NCBI GenBank assembly: GCA_011033025.1
Contig: WFMF01000007.1
Location: forward strand, 930,001-994,000
Length of the DNA stretch: 64,000 bases
Reading direction: 5' to 3'
Source of the DNA: Beroe forskalii
Lineage: Eukaryota; Ctenophora; Nuda; Beroida; Beroidae
This document shows positions 32,304 through 43,907 of the stretch, piece by piece. Positions within the stretch are counted from its first letter, which is position 1, and every line of letters starts with the position of its first letter. The notes beneath the pieces are model-generated. The model searched no databases and was not told the DNA's origin. It saw nothing but the letters and a program-made list of their open reading frames with translations. Both the position numbers and the translations under genes were made by a program.

Positions 32304-32740
32304 AACTGCAGTTCATATGAAGTCGCCGCGCACTTCATTTGAATTCATATGAATTCATATGAGTTCATATGAATGCGTTTACCAGTTCAATAAATTTTTA
32401 TATGAATGAACTTCATATGAACTTCACATGAATTCATATGAACTTCATATGAACTCCACCAAGTTCATATGAACTTCATATGAATTCATATGAATTCATT
32501 AAACACGGATGAACTAGTTCACCAAAATTTAGTGAACTGAGATGCATATGAATTCATATGAATAAACTAGTTCATTTAAGTGAACTACGGGATGAACTTT
32601 TGAGATGAACTCCGTTGAACTGCGTTGAACTGCGTTGAACTACGTTGAACTGCGTTGAACTGCGTTGAACTGCGTTTGAACTGGAGTTCACCTGAGTTCA
32701 TTTTGAGTTCACCTGAGTTCATGTCACTCAATGCAAACAA
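32304..32740. repeat. Inner inverted repeat, left copy, of TTCATATGAA/GTTGAACTGC units
   Basis: Begins AACTGCAGTTCATATGAAG and is packed with ATTCATATGAACTTCATATG variants, then about eight GTTGAACTGC units. The reverse complement is at about 36295-36702 with the same order of sub-blocks. Looks like long, internally repetitive terminal inverted repeats of a foldback-type element. Confidence 0.8.
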
Positions 32741-32999
32741 CATATGTTATTTTGGAAAAACTTAGCTTTGCAACAGAATAGACCTAAACGACTTTATGTT
32801 GCTGTAAAAAAGTACAGTAACATACAGTCGTTTAGGTCTGAGGTCTTACTGTTAGTGTTACCCTACCCTCCACTGTGAGCACTTATTTTACGCAACACGT
32901 CCTTCCAAATTTCCAATTCCATTAGCTCATTAGGAATGAGAAAATAATAATGTAAATAGAAATGTTATCTGACAGCTGAGGTGCCAGGTGGTCAATGAC

Positions 33000-33140
33000 T
33001 TGACTCAACAAAGCTGGACTTTATGACTTGACTCGACTCGACTCGACTCGACTCGACTCGACGACTCGACGACTCGACGACTCGACGACTTGACTCGACG
33101 ACTCGACTCGACAACTTGACTCGACGACTCGACAACTCTT
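33000..33140. repeat. ACTCG / ACTCGACG microsatellite
   Basis: Runs of CTCGA (5 bp) and CGACGACT (8 bp) units inside the composite element. An Arg/Ser open frame on the minus strand is an artefact. Confidence 0.85.
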
Positions 33141-33726
33141 AGTCTTAGTCTTAGTAAAACGGCCAAGGTCGGTTTAATCGACCAGGCCAGTGCAGCCATG
33201 CTGAGCATAGAGACTATCCCTAATACACTAGGCTAAGGGTGTGAACTCCTGGGTGGTTTTAGGCCACCCGACTACAGGGTTATATCCTGGGCTGAGAGCA
33301 GAATCCAGTCCTGGACCACACAGTCTGGGGATTCTACCAACGCCCCTGGCTTCAAACGGACTGCAAAACAAGTCAATGCTTGCCTGCAGATTAGGTCAGC
33401 TATCAGCCAAAGGTGGCTATGTACCACCTCCCTTCGTCTAGTGGATCACAGAGTGGCCTGACCCAACCAGACTGTGAAAATCATATTCCCATCGATTGGG
33501 GATTTAACTGGGCTCAATGGGCAAAGCCCAGTTCAGGAAACTGCCTGGAACAGAGAGACAAAGAACTGTTGAAAATATTTGTAAATGTTGTTAATATTGC
33601 CGTTGTTATCCTTATATCTGTTGTTGTTGCTGTTGATGTTGTTTTGAGCAGAGCATGGGTCCTTTGGCTATCCTTTGACGTTTCCTTTGATCGACTCGAC
33701 GCCTCGACGACTCGGCGGGCTCGAAG

Positions 33727-34215
33727 TATATAACATGGTTAAATAATATTCTTGTGTTTAAGAAAAGAAATCTTAAATGACGTTGTCAAGCTAACATTGA
33801 GGCAAAAATATCGACAAATTATGAACATATACAGTTTTAAGTCATTTTATAGCTGTAAAAGTAAAGCATTGATTGGAGGCAGTCTACTAGCTGTGTGTTT
33901 AATGGGACAAGAGCTACATTACAAGTTACACGCATGAAAATACTCGCAGCATTATCATAAATTACAAAACCGTTATCAGTGTAATACCAACTATAAAGGC
34001 TGAGTGTGATACACAAATTACTCGGCGATTCGAATCGAAATAGACACATAAATCTTTTAGGAATAAGATAAGCGTAAAAAACTTGTCATAATATGTTAGT
34101 GTATAGAGATAATTGAATTAACAGTGGTTTGAGAGTTGAATGGTTGGATTGATAATGTTTAGTTTGTTTTCAAATGCTCTCAAGGGCGGGCGGTCAGCCT
34201 GGCGGTTCTGACATG
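33727..34215. repeat. Direct repeat, copy 1
   Basis: About 490 bp starting ATATAACATGGTTAAATAAT, repeated at 34264-34750 with roughly 90-95% identity. Confidence 0.8.
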
Positions 34216-34263
34216 TGTACCAGAATGTGAATGACAATGCAGTCTTAGCTCGGGCTAAGCAAG

Positions 34264-34750
34264 TATATAACATGGTTAAATAATATTCTTGTGTTTAAAA
34301 CTCGACTTAAATGACGTTGTCAAGCTAACATTGAGGCAAAATATCGACAAATTATGAACATATACAGTTTTAAGTCATTTTATAGCTGTAAGTAAAAGCA
34401 TTGATTGGAGGCAGTCTACTAGCTGTGTGTTTAATGGGACAAGAGGCTACATTACAAGTTACTGCATGAAAATACTCGAGCATTATCATAAATTAAAACC
34501 CTTATCAGACTAATACCAACTATAAAAGGCTGAGACTCGTACACAAATTACTCGCAGGTTATTCAGAATGAAATAGACACATAAAATCTTTTAGGCGATA
34601 AGATAAGCTCGTAAAAAAACTTGTCATAATATGTTAGTGTATAGAGATAATTGAATTAACAGTGGTTTGAGAGTTGAATGGTTGGATTGATAATGTTTAG
34701 TTTGTTTTCAAATGCTCTCAAAGAATCGGTCAGCCTGGCAGTTCTGACAT
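34264..34750. repeat. Direct repeat, copy 2, with interspersed ACTCG bases
   Basis: Same sequence as 33727-34215, but at several sites CTCG or ACTCG replaces or interrupts the copy-1 bases (for example AAAACTCGACTTAAATG against AAGAAATCTTAAATG, and GAGACTCGTACAC against GAGTGTGATACAC), just before the ACTCGACG satellite begins. Confidence 0.7.
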
Positions 34751-34754
34751 GTCG

Positions 34755-35160
34755 ACTCGACGACTGAATGACAATGCCGACTCGACAACTCGACGACTCA
34801 ACTCGACGACTAGACTCGACGACTCGTCGACTCGACTCGACTCGACGACTCGACTCGACTCGACGACTCTACGACTCGACAACTCGACGACTTGACGACT
34901 CGAATCGACTCGACGACTCGACTCGACTTGACGACTCGACCGACTCGACGACTCAACTCGACGACTGACGACTCGACGACTCGACGACTCGACGACTCGA
35001 CATCTCTCGACTCGACGACTCGACTCGACTCGACGACTCGACTCGACTCGACGACTCGACTCGACTCGACTCGACTCGACTCGACTCGACGACTCGACGA
35101 CTCGACGACTCGACGACTCGACGACTCGACGACTCGATGACTCGATGACTCGAAGAATAA
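34755..35160. repeat. ACTCGACG satellite, forward half of a palindrome
   Basis: About 400 bp of GACTCGAC and GACGACTC units in one orientation; the orientation switches at about 35170 to the complementary CGAGTCGT units. Arg/Ser/Asp/Thr open frames are artefacts. Confidence 0.9.
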
Positions 35161-35174
35161 AATCGAAGACTCAA

Positions 35175-35670
35175 AGAATGAACTCGACGATTCAGTCGTC
35201 GTGCGAGTCGAGTCGAGTCGAATCGTCGAGTCGAAGTCGAGTCGTCGAGTCGAAGTCGTCGAGTCGTCGATCGTCGTCGTCGAGTCATCGAGTCGAGTCG
35301 AGGCTCAGTCGCTCGTCGTCGAGTCGTCGGTCGTCGAGTCGAGCTCGAAAGCTCGAAGTCGAACGACTCGACTCGACGTCGACTCGAAGTCGAGGATCGA
35401 AAGTCGTCGAATCGTCGAGTCGTCGGTCGCTGAGTCGTCGAGTGTCAATTGAGTCGTCGAGTCGACTCGAGTCGTCGAGTCGTCGAAGTCGTCGAAGTCG
35501 TCGAGACTCAAATCGTCGTCGAGTCGATTCGTCGAGTCGTCGAGTCGAATCGAGTCAGGAGAGTCGTCAGTCGTCGAGACGAGTCGTCGAAGTCGAGTCG
35601 TCGAGTCGAGTCGTCGAGTCGTCGAGTCGAGTCATCGAGTCGATTTGAGTCGTCGAGAAACTGGTCGTAG
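35175..35670. repeat. CGAGTCGT satellite, reverse half of a palindrome
   Basis: Complement of the 34755-35160 array, degenerate toward its middle, ending with GTCGAGAAACTGG. The two halves could pair to a roughly 400-bp hairpin. The Arg/Ser/Val/Glu-rich open frames (SSRRVVES) are artefacts, not an SR protein. Confidence 0.9.
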
Positions 35671-36011
35671 AGTGACTCGAGTTAATTCATGACGTAAAAA
35701 GTGAAATTTTTTTAGTTGTCACGTGACTGTACACTTAACAAGAATACAAAAACCTTTTATGGAAGAGCTCAAGACTTGAGTCTGATTTAACTATTTAAAG
35801 AGGGGTTTAAATTTAATGGCCAATATTTGATTTTGGAAGCCCTTTTAGTGAAATGGATCAAGATGCAGCTAATTTGGTGAAGTTTAACGGCCTCTTTGAA
35901 ATTGAAAAGCCATTCAATAGGTGACGTCACTCAGCAGTCAACCGGAATGAGACTTATCGGGCATAGATCAGAGCAGCAACGTCACAAAGGGCCCCATGGT
36001 ATTGGTAGCGC

Positions 36012-36207
36012 CACGTTGACGCCAGGGCAGTGCTATGGTGTAAGCCACGAGGACGCCACTAGGCGCCACGACGAAACATGAAGATGCCATGGCTTCACAG
36101 TGGCACTGCTGACTGCCATGATGTCACCGTGGCGCCCTCGTGGCTTCATCGTTGCCCAGTAGTGGCGTCCTCGTGGCTTCACCATGGCACTGCCCTGGCG
36201 TCACCGC
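36012..36207. repeat. Inverted repeat with 45-bp arms, GTGGCGTCCTCGTGGCTTCA
   Basis: Left arm 36012-36060 (contains GCCACGAGGACGCCACT) and right arm 36163-36207 (AGTGGCGTCCTCGTGGCTTC, ACCATGGCACTGCCCTGGCG) are near-complementary with a 100-nt loop. Located between the satellite and the right inner repeat. Confidence 0.75.
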
Positions 36208-36294
36208 GGCACTGCGGTGCCGCCCTCGTGGCGTCGCTGTTCCATGTTTTGATCCATGCCCGAAATATCTGTTAAGTTATCATTTTGACCTTCT

Positions 36295-36702
36295 AGATGA
36301 ACTTCGAGATAATTCGTTGAACTCCGTTGAACTGCGTTGAACTGCGTTGAACTCCGTTGAACTGCGTTGAACTCCGTTGAACTGGAGTCCGAGATGAACT
36401 TCCTAGTTCATATGAATTCAAGGCGAACTGGAATGCATGTGAGTTCATATGAATTCATATGCATCTCAGTTCACTAAATTTTGGTGAACTAGTTCATCCG
36501 TGTTTAATGAATTCATATGAATTCATATGAAGTTCATATGAACTTGGTGGAGTTCATATGAAGTTCATATGAATTCATATGAAGATCATAGAAGTTCATT
36601 CATATAAAAATTTATTGAACTGGTAAACGCATTCATATGAACTCATATGAACTCATATGAATTCATATGAAGTCTTGCGGCGACTTCATATGAACTGCAG
36701 TT
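36295..36702. repeat. Inner inverted repeat, right copy
   Basis: Reverse complement of 32304-32740: GTTGAACTGC/TCC units first, then TTCATATGAA blocks, ending CATATGAACTGCAGTT. Confidence 0.8.
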
Positions 36703-37750
36703 TGATACATGGTGTTATGAAAGCTAACACTGTGGCACACGGACTTGCGACCGTGTTGTGGGGTTGAATGCATTTGACGGGCGCCCAACGCTCCCCCAAC
36801 CCATGCCATTACACACTTTTTCGAGCTAGTGGGGGACAAGGCCCCCCCTAGATTTTTTCTAGGGGGGGGGGCCTTTTGAAAACTATGGGGGGCCAAAATT
36901 TACATAAGCAAATTTTAATTTTTCATAGCCCTACTTTTCACTTTTTTGCATAAAAATACAACAATAATCATATTTTATTCATTGATTCAACTCTAAAAAA
37001 GGTGAATTTCAGGAAAATCTCTGTCTAAATGACGTAAATTTTCACTTCCTTTCTATGTACAAATTTTTTTGAGAAAATCTTTGGTAGGGCCAAGGCCCCC
37101 CCCCCCCTAAGATTTTTCTAGAGGGGGCCTTTTGAAAACTAGGGGGGGGGGCCTGGCCCCCTAGGGGGGGCGTGTAGTCCCATGCCCCAACCACAAGATG
37201 TAGTGTGTTAGTTTCAGAAGCTCCAAGTTCATGGAGGAAATTAAGTTCATCAATGTCTTTATCCAGTGTAGGGAAGATAAAGTTCCATCTGGTCCAGAAA
37301 AGATCAGAAGATCAAGTCAACTGTGTTTACTTGCAAACATAAAGAAGGCTGTGACCCTTTTATCATTTTTATATTATTATTGACACGTTGACATAGTGTG
37401 GTTAAATTGACTAATTGCATTTACCTTAAATACCTAGCTCAGCTGCTCAGGCCTTTGGATGCCATCAAGATTCTAGAAGTGGTGACTGCATAGCTGATTC
37501 CAGTATTTTGTTTTATCCACGAAGGTATATGAATCATTTGATTATCCAGTGTTGTTGTTGTTGTTGTTTCTTAATTGTTTTCTTATCCAGTAAGGTACAT
37601 ATATCATTTCCTTCAAGTCTTCCATCCTTTAAAGCTGTGAATACTGTACTCAGAATAATTTTGTGGAATGGAAATGTTTGATATAAAACAGGCTTGTTTG
37701 CTATTTTCTGTCAATTTCGTTGGCATGCATTGTTAAATGTTGCCTTCTTG
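36703..37750. other. ~1.05-kb insertion between inner and outer right repeats
   Basis: On the left side the inner and outer repeats are 27 bp apart, but here they are 1.05 kb apart. The stretch includes two G/C-homopolymer palindromes (36830-36895 and 37087-37175, CCTAGATTTTTTCTAGGGG type) and a CTTTTGAAAACTA motif repeated with them. No coding sequence. Confidence 0.6.
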
Positions 37751-37821
37751 TATAGTGTGTGGGTTAGATTACTTTATTGAAAATTGTTTGTTTCACTGCA
37801 TCAATGATCAATCACATCAAA
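37751..37821. repeat. Outer inverted repeat, right copy (71 bp)
   Basis: Begins TATAGTGTGTGGGTTAGATT, reverse complement of 32206-32276. Confidence 0.85.
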
Positions 37822-37839
37822 AAATTCTTGTTAAAATTG

Positions 37840-39380
37840 TTTCAAAATGTTCACAACTTGTACTTCATTCAGTTTTTGTTGCTCTCTTTGATGTTCCTGG
37901 TGGCAGGGATATTAAATTTGCTTCAAAAGTAGGCAGGCTGTATTCCCACTGATTATTTCTAGGTGGAATTTTGCTAAAAATATCTTTAGTACAATTGCAG
38001 TTTCAGATTCAAATTACCTTCGTTTATTACTCATGGAATAGCTTGCAAAGCAGTTATCAATGCCTACGTTTCATTTCATGCCCACAGACTGGAGTTATTC
38101 ACTTTTTATGTGAACCTCCTGACTCTCTTGAGGTTATATATATTTCCTCTTGAACCTCTCACGACCCTGATGACCGTTTTTCTTTCTATTCACAGCTTTT
38201 ACCCAAAGTCCAAACTCATCTCTGACTCTTTTATCCCTGTTGACTGCTCACATCTATCACTCACGGCTGTAGACTGTAGCTCCTGTTCATATAATATTTC
38301 ACCCACTTCTCACTCTTATCAATATCATTCAGAGCAGAAGACTATATGGGAACAACCAAAATAGCTCAAATTCTGAAACTGGCTAAAATTATTCGACAGT
38401 TTTTGTTCAATTTTTGCAACTTTAAATCTATCAGGCAGGAAACTTCTCCATACTGATGGCTGATTCCTGTTTAAGATTATTCTCTAACTCTGATTGTGAT
38501 TGTGGAAAGGAAAATAGGCAGTTAATGAAATGTTGTTATCACCTTAGTGAAATATTGTTATTTAAACTGCCTGTTTCTGTGGGGTTTACATAATAATGAT
38601 GTTATAATTTCATGATATATGGCATAAAAGTATGCAAGTAGGTAATGGAGAGCGCCAACAAGATGTGAAAGTGAAAATTTAGGGAGCAGTGGCAATGGCT
38701 TTCTAATCCCCCTGAGTGTCTGTACTCATCAGGCCGTTTCAAGCAGTCTTTTCGTTTTGCTAGTTGCATGTGCCGAAAATACATCAATTTTTTGCCACAT
38801 TTGAACGAAATGAACAATCTTGATCAAAGTGGAACACTTAAGCCATTTGGGGCCCAAAATCAACCTCGAGTTTTCAGTTGATTATAAACTGGAATTGCAC
38901 GAAATGCGGAGTTATGAAAGAATATTTTGCCTACCTCACCGGAAAGTGCTCAAAATTTGGCCCTAAGAAGGCCGAATTTTCCTGCCAAAATCAGCCACGT
39001 AAATGAAATTCGCCCAAAAATGAAATTTGCCCAAAACTTGGTATTATTTGTATTTTCAACCGAAAAACACAATGGGGTTGGAATTTTGGAGCTATCTCAA
39101 AACGAAAAGTCGATTTTGGTCGAGTTTATGGATTTTTGCCAAATTCAATATGGCGAATGATGAGTCATTTTTCAAGATATTGGGCTGAAAATTCGTATTT
39201 CGCTTATTTATCGAACAATGAATAACGGCAAAAATTCGAGATGGGTTTGATGGGTTCGGCTGGATTTGGGTGTACAGTTGCTGTTGCTGTGTATACTATC
39301 GTTCCTCTTGCATGGGAATACCGTTTACCATGTCGAAGGAGAATAAATCAAACAATTAGATTTGTCGAATTGAGGCGGTT
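37840..39380. other. Stretch without recognised features
   Basis: No conserved exon or clear repeat on either strand. Short open frames have no recognisable similarity. Confidence 0.45.
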
Positions 39381-39386
39381 CGTGTA

Positions 39387-42300
39387 ATGCACTCATAGTT
39401 GCCAATTTGCCCTTCTTTCGCAGGGTGCCCTGCTTTGCCCTGCTTTTTGCCCTGCTTTTTGCCCTGCTTTGCAAACCGAGCCCTGCTTTAGCAGGGCAAA
39501 TCAGTCCGAAAGGTACCCATATTTTCATTGGAATAAGATAATCAAATCCATGAGTTGGAAAGATAAATGCACACTTGATTATTTATACCTGTAAGCTGAT
39601 TCAGTGATTCATTAATCAATCATTGCTTCATTAGGATTACAAGCATCTTCATTGATAGCTTCATTGAATTTATGCAAAGTTGTGTATTTTTTAAACAAGG
39701 AAATGCTGAAGATTCTTGAAGAGGTTGGTATCGGCACTATTTCAATTTTAAAAAGTACTTATATTGGTATGGAAGTTAGTAGAGTTAAAAAAGTATTCTT
39801 AGCAGGATGAGCATAAGTGTCTTTTCAAAAACATACCTAATGCCCAAAGTGGTTGGTGTAACTGGTGGTTTAGAAAGGTACCCATAATTGGTTGGTGTAA
39901 TTGGTGGTGTAACTGGTGGCTCAGAAAGGTGCCCATAATTGGTTGGTGTAACTGGTTGTTCGAAAAGGTACCCATAATTGGTTCGGCGTAACTGGTGGTT
40001 CAGAACAGTACCCATAATTGGTTGGTGTAACTGGTGGTTCAGAAAGGTACCCATAATTGGTTGGTGTAACTGGTCGTTCAGAAAGGTACCCATAATTGGT
40101 TAGTGGAACTGGTGGTTCAGAAAGGTACCCATAATTGTTTAGCGTAACTGGTGGTTCAGAAAAGTACCCATGATTGCTTGGTGTAACTGGTTGTTCGAAA
40201 AGGTACCCATAATTGGTTGGTGTAACTGGTGGTTCAGAAAGGTACCCATAATTGGTAACTGGTTATTGAAAGGTACCCATAATTGCTTAGTGTAACTGGT
40301 GGTTCAGAAAGGTACCCATAATTGGTAACTGGTGTAACTGGTTATTGAAAGGTACCCATAATTGGTTGGTGTAACTGGTGGTTCAAAAAGGTACCCATAA
40401 TTGTTTGGTGTAACTGGTGGTTCAAAAAGTTACCCATAAATGGTTGGTGTAACTGGTGGTTCAGAAAAGTACCCATAATTGGTAACTGGTGTAACTGGTT
40501 ATTGAAAGGTACCCATAATTGGTTGGTGTAACTGGTGGTTCAGAAGGGTACCCATAATTGGTTGGTGTAACTGGTGGTTCAAAAAGGTACCCATAATTGG
40601 TTGGTGTAACAGGTGGTTCAGAAAAGTACCCAAAATTGGTAACTGGTGTAACTGGTTATTGAAAGGTACCCATAATTGCTTAGTGTAACTGGTGGATCAA
40701 AAAGGCACCCATAATTGGTTGGTAACTGGTGGTTCAAAAAGGTACCCATAATTGGTTGGTGTAACAGGTGGTTCAGAAAGGTACCCATAATTGGTAACTG
40801 GTGTAACTGGTTATTGAAAGGTACCCATAATTGGTTGGCGTAACTGGTGGCTCAGAAAGGTGCCCATAATTGGTTGGTGTAACTGGTTGTTCGAAAAGGT
40901 ACCCATAATTGGTTGGTGTAACTGGTGGTTCAGAAAGGTACCCATAATTGGTTGGTGTAACTGGTCGTTCAGAAAGGTACCCATAATTGGTTAGTGGAAC
41001 TGGTGGTTCAGAAAGGTACCCATAATTGTTTAGTGTAACTGGTGGTTCAGAAAAGTACCCATGATTGCTTGGTGTAACTGGTTGTTCGAAAAGGTACCCA
41101 TAATTGGTTGGTGAAACTGGTGGTTCAGAAAGGTACCCATAATTGGTTAGTGTAACTGGTGATTAGGAAAGGTACCCATAATTGGTTGGTGTAACTGGTG
41201 GTTCAGAAAGGTACCCATAATTGGTAACTGGTGTAACTGGTTATTGAAAGGTACCCATAATTGGTTGGTGTAACTGGTGGTTCAAAAGGTACCCATAATT
41301 GTTTGGTGTAACTGGTGGTTCAAAAGTTACCCATAATTGGTTGGTGTAACTGGTGGTTCAGAAAAGTACCCATAATTGGTAACTGGTGTAACTGGTTATT
41401 GAAAGGTACCCATAATTGTTTAGTGTAACTGGTGGTTCAGAAGGGTACCCATAATTGGTTGGTGTAACTGGTGGTTCAAAAAGGTACCCATAATTGGTTG
41501 GTGTAACAGGTGGTTCAGAAAAGTACCCAAAATTGGTAACTGGTGTAACTGGTTAGTGAAAGGTACCCATAATTGCTTAGTGTAACTGGTGGATCAAAAA
41601 GGCACCCATAATTGGTTGGTGTAACTGGTGGTTCAAAAAGGTACCCATAATTGGTTGGTGTAACTGGTGGATCAAAAAGGTACCCATAATTGGTTGGTGT
41701 AACTGGTGGTTGAAAAAGGTACCCATAATTGGTTGGTGTAACTGGTGGTTCAGAAAAGTACCCATAATTGGTTGGTGTAACTAGTGGTTCAGAAAGGTAC
41801 CCATAATTGTTTAGTGTAACTGGTGGTTCAAAAGGGTACCCATAATTTGTTAGTGTAACTGGTGGTTCAGAAAGGTACCAATAATTGGTTAGTGTAACTG
41901 GTGGTTCAGAAAGGTCTAGGTACCCATAATTAGTTGGTGTAACTGGTGGCTCAGAAAGGTACCCATAATTGGTGAGTGTAACTGGTGGTTCAGAAAGGTA
42001 CCCATAATTGGTTGGTGTAACTGGTGGTTCAGAAATGTACCCATAATTGGTTGGTGTAACTAGGTGGTTCAGAAAGGTACCCATAATTGTTTAGTGTAAC
42101 TGGTTGTTCAAAAGGGTACCCATAATTTGTTAGTGTAACTGGTGGTTCAGAAAGGTACCAATAATTGGTTAGTGTAACTGGTGGTTCAGAAAGGTCTAGG
42201 TACCCATAATTAGTTGGTGTAACTGGTGGCTCAGAAAGGTACCCATAATTGGTGAGTGTAACTAGTGGTTCAGAAAGGTACCCATAATTGATTAGTGTAT

Positions 42301-42678
42301 CTGGTGGCTCAGAAAGGTACCCATTATTGGTTAGCATAAGTGGTGGTTCAGAAAGGTACCCATAATTAGTTGGTGTAACTGGTGGTTCAGAAAGATACAT
42401 TAATGGTTGGTGTAACTGTTTGTTCGAAAAGGTACCCATAATTTGTTGGTGTAACTGGTGGTTCAGAAAGGTACCCATAATTGGTTGGTGTAGCTGGTGT
42501 TCAAAAAGGTACCTAAAGCCTATAGTAGCATGCGTTCATCAGGTGATTCGCCTGCTAAATTGACCAATTTTGCTCCGCAAAAAGGTACCTATTGCCCTTC
42601 TTTTTGCCCTTCTTTTCGTCAAAAATCTTGCCCTGCGACGGTTTTTTCAAAATTTGGCAGCTATGAATGCACTTATGT
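39387..42678. mobile_element. Possible element with imperfect inverted ends around a minisatellite
   Basis: Left end AATGCACTCATAGTTGCCAA with TTTCGCAGGG 25 nt on, and right end (reverse complement) AGTGCATTCATAGCTGCCAA with CGTCGCAGGGC, form imperfect terminal inverted repeats. GCCCTGCTTT-type repeats sit just inside the left end. No transposase. Could also be a chance arrangement of two copies of a dispersed repeat. Confidence 0.45.
39840..42515 (-). repeat. 39-bp minisatellite (~65 copies)
   Basis: The unit is GGTTGGTGTAACTGGTGGTT followed by CAGAAAGGTACCCATAATT, with 30-bp variants (GTAACTGGTTATTGAAAGG) and higher-order repetition: the block around 39890-40200 recurs at 40850-41100, and 41730-42050 at 42040-42360. 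Since 39 bp is 13 codons, minus-strand frames stay open and read PVTPTNYGYLSEP repeatedly (up to 189 codons), but frames shift and there are no splice or gene signals, so I treat it as non-coding. Confidence 0.9.
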
Positions 42679-42679
42679 G

Positions 42680-43448
42680 TGAATATACCTATAGGTACCT
42701 ACGTGTATAATCATCTGTATTACTGATGTGATATACAGTACAGTTTGGTTCCTACTTTGACTGAAGTATCATCTTTCGTATATCATTATTATCTAATTCA
42801 AATAAATGTTATTTATGAGGCTCCTCACACCCCATCACTCGCATTTTGCCGTGAGTAATTCATCCAATGTAGATTCGTGGGTAAAAAGTGCTCGAGTCAA
42901 GTGATAAAAAGACATGTCTCACATGACACAAGGCTGCTCGAAAATTGCACACGTTTTGTGATGACATGATTGCCACGTTTTAAAGTGTTTTGTCACGGTG
43001 AATCCCTCCCAGTTAGGCTTCAATGACACATGGTTGTAGGGGAGGGGGTGTAATGTGATATTAGTACATCCCGTGATAGCCTCACTTCTCACATTTACAT
43101 GAGCTAATGTAATATTATATTTTAACTCTGTATACTCATTTAACAGCTGGTGTGTCTGTATCATTGGTTTTTAGTGCAGTAGTGTGGAGTTTTCCATTCA
43201 TTCTCTCATTGTCTCATGGGGTATATCCTTTTTCTTTTTTTTCTCATCCTGATTTTCAGCAATTCTGTGGTGTTTGTTGGTTTCTATACAATTCTCTAAC
43301 GCCCAGAAAGCAGCTCCCCATTTCTCCATTTTCCTCTCATGTTTAATTCATAATTGTGAATTGAATTGGACTCTAGTCGGATATCCTGTTCTAGTCGGAT
43401 GTCCTGTTCGAATTTACATCGATACCTATGTAATTGTGACACAGATAT
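42680..43448. other. Upstream region of the ABCG-like gene, no features fixed
   Basis: No exon recognised. A 5' non-coding exon and promoter for the gene below may lie here. Confidence 0.35.
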
Positions 43449-43640
43449 TCGAGATCTCTACCCATTAGGGCATTATTGTTAGAGATTTCTACCCATCTAG
43501 GGGCATTATTGTTAGAGATCTCTGTCCATCTAGGGACGTTATTGTTAGAGATCTCTACCCATCTAGGGGCATTATTGTAAGAGATCTCTACCCATCTAGG
43601 GGCATTATTGCAAGATATCTCTATCTAAGGGAAATTATTG
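43449..43640 (+). repeat. 34-bp tandem repeat upstream of ABCG exon 1
   Basis: Five to six copies of AGAGATCTCTACCCATCTAG plus GGGCATTATTGTT just upstream of the acceptor at 43677. AGAGATCTCT in each unit is palindromic. Confidence 0.85.
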
Positions 43641-43822
43641 TTTCCCTGTGACAATACTCACCTCCCTTTCCTTGCAGCAGCATGTTAATCAAAGTCCTGT
43701 GAGATGGAAGTCTCTTGAACCAGATTCATATCGTTTCGTGAATTTGTGATAGTGATAGAGCGAGATTGGACAGAAGATTGGGCTGACGGATCCCACAGAA
43801 ACACAGAAAACTGACCACTGAG

Positions 43823-43907
43823 ATGACAGTTCAAACGAACGGTGGTAACGAGATAACCCCCGACGAGGCGGCAGACTCCCTCTTTGATGGCACTGACACT
43901 GATGGGG
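43823..43907 (+). CDS. ABCG-type ABC transporter, coding exon 1
   Basis: ATG at 43823 has an in-frame TGA upstream (43784), within an exon that may begin after the acceptor ctttccttgcag at 43677. It encodes MTVQTNGGNEITPDEAADSL and FDGTDTDG, ending in phase 1 at a GT. Spliced to 61576 it gives GYISDSEAKKG without a frame break, which ties it to the ABC exons. The gene encodes a half-transporter of the ABCG subfamily (nucleotide-binding domain first, then six membrane helices; lipid or sterol-type substrates in the family). Only the N-terminal part lies in the window, and the exact member is not determined. The link across a 17.7-kb intron is inference from phase and acidic linker character. 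Confidence 0.6.

Noticed and set aside
34953-35670. Arg/Ser-rich frames resembling SR proteins
   Set aside because: Translation of the ACTCGACG/CGAGTCGT satellite; occurs in every frame and on both strands.
41515-42478. 189- and 149-codon frames with TNYGYLSEPPVTP repeats
   Set aside because: Unit of 39 bp keeps frames open by arithmetic. No start, splice or flanking coding evidence, and registers shift along the array.
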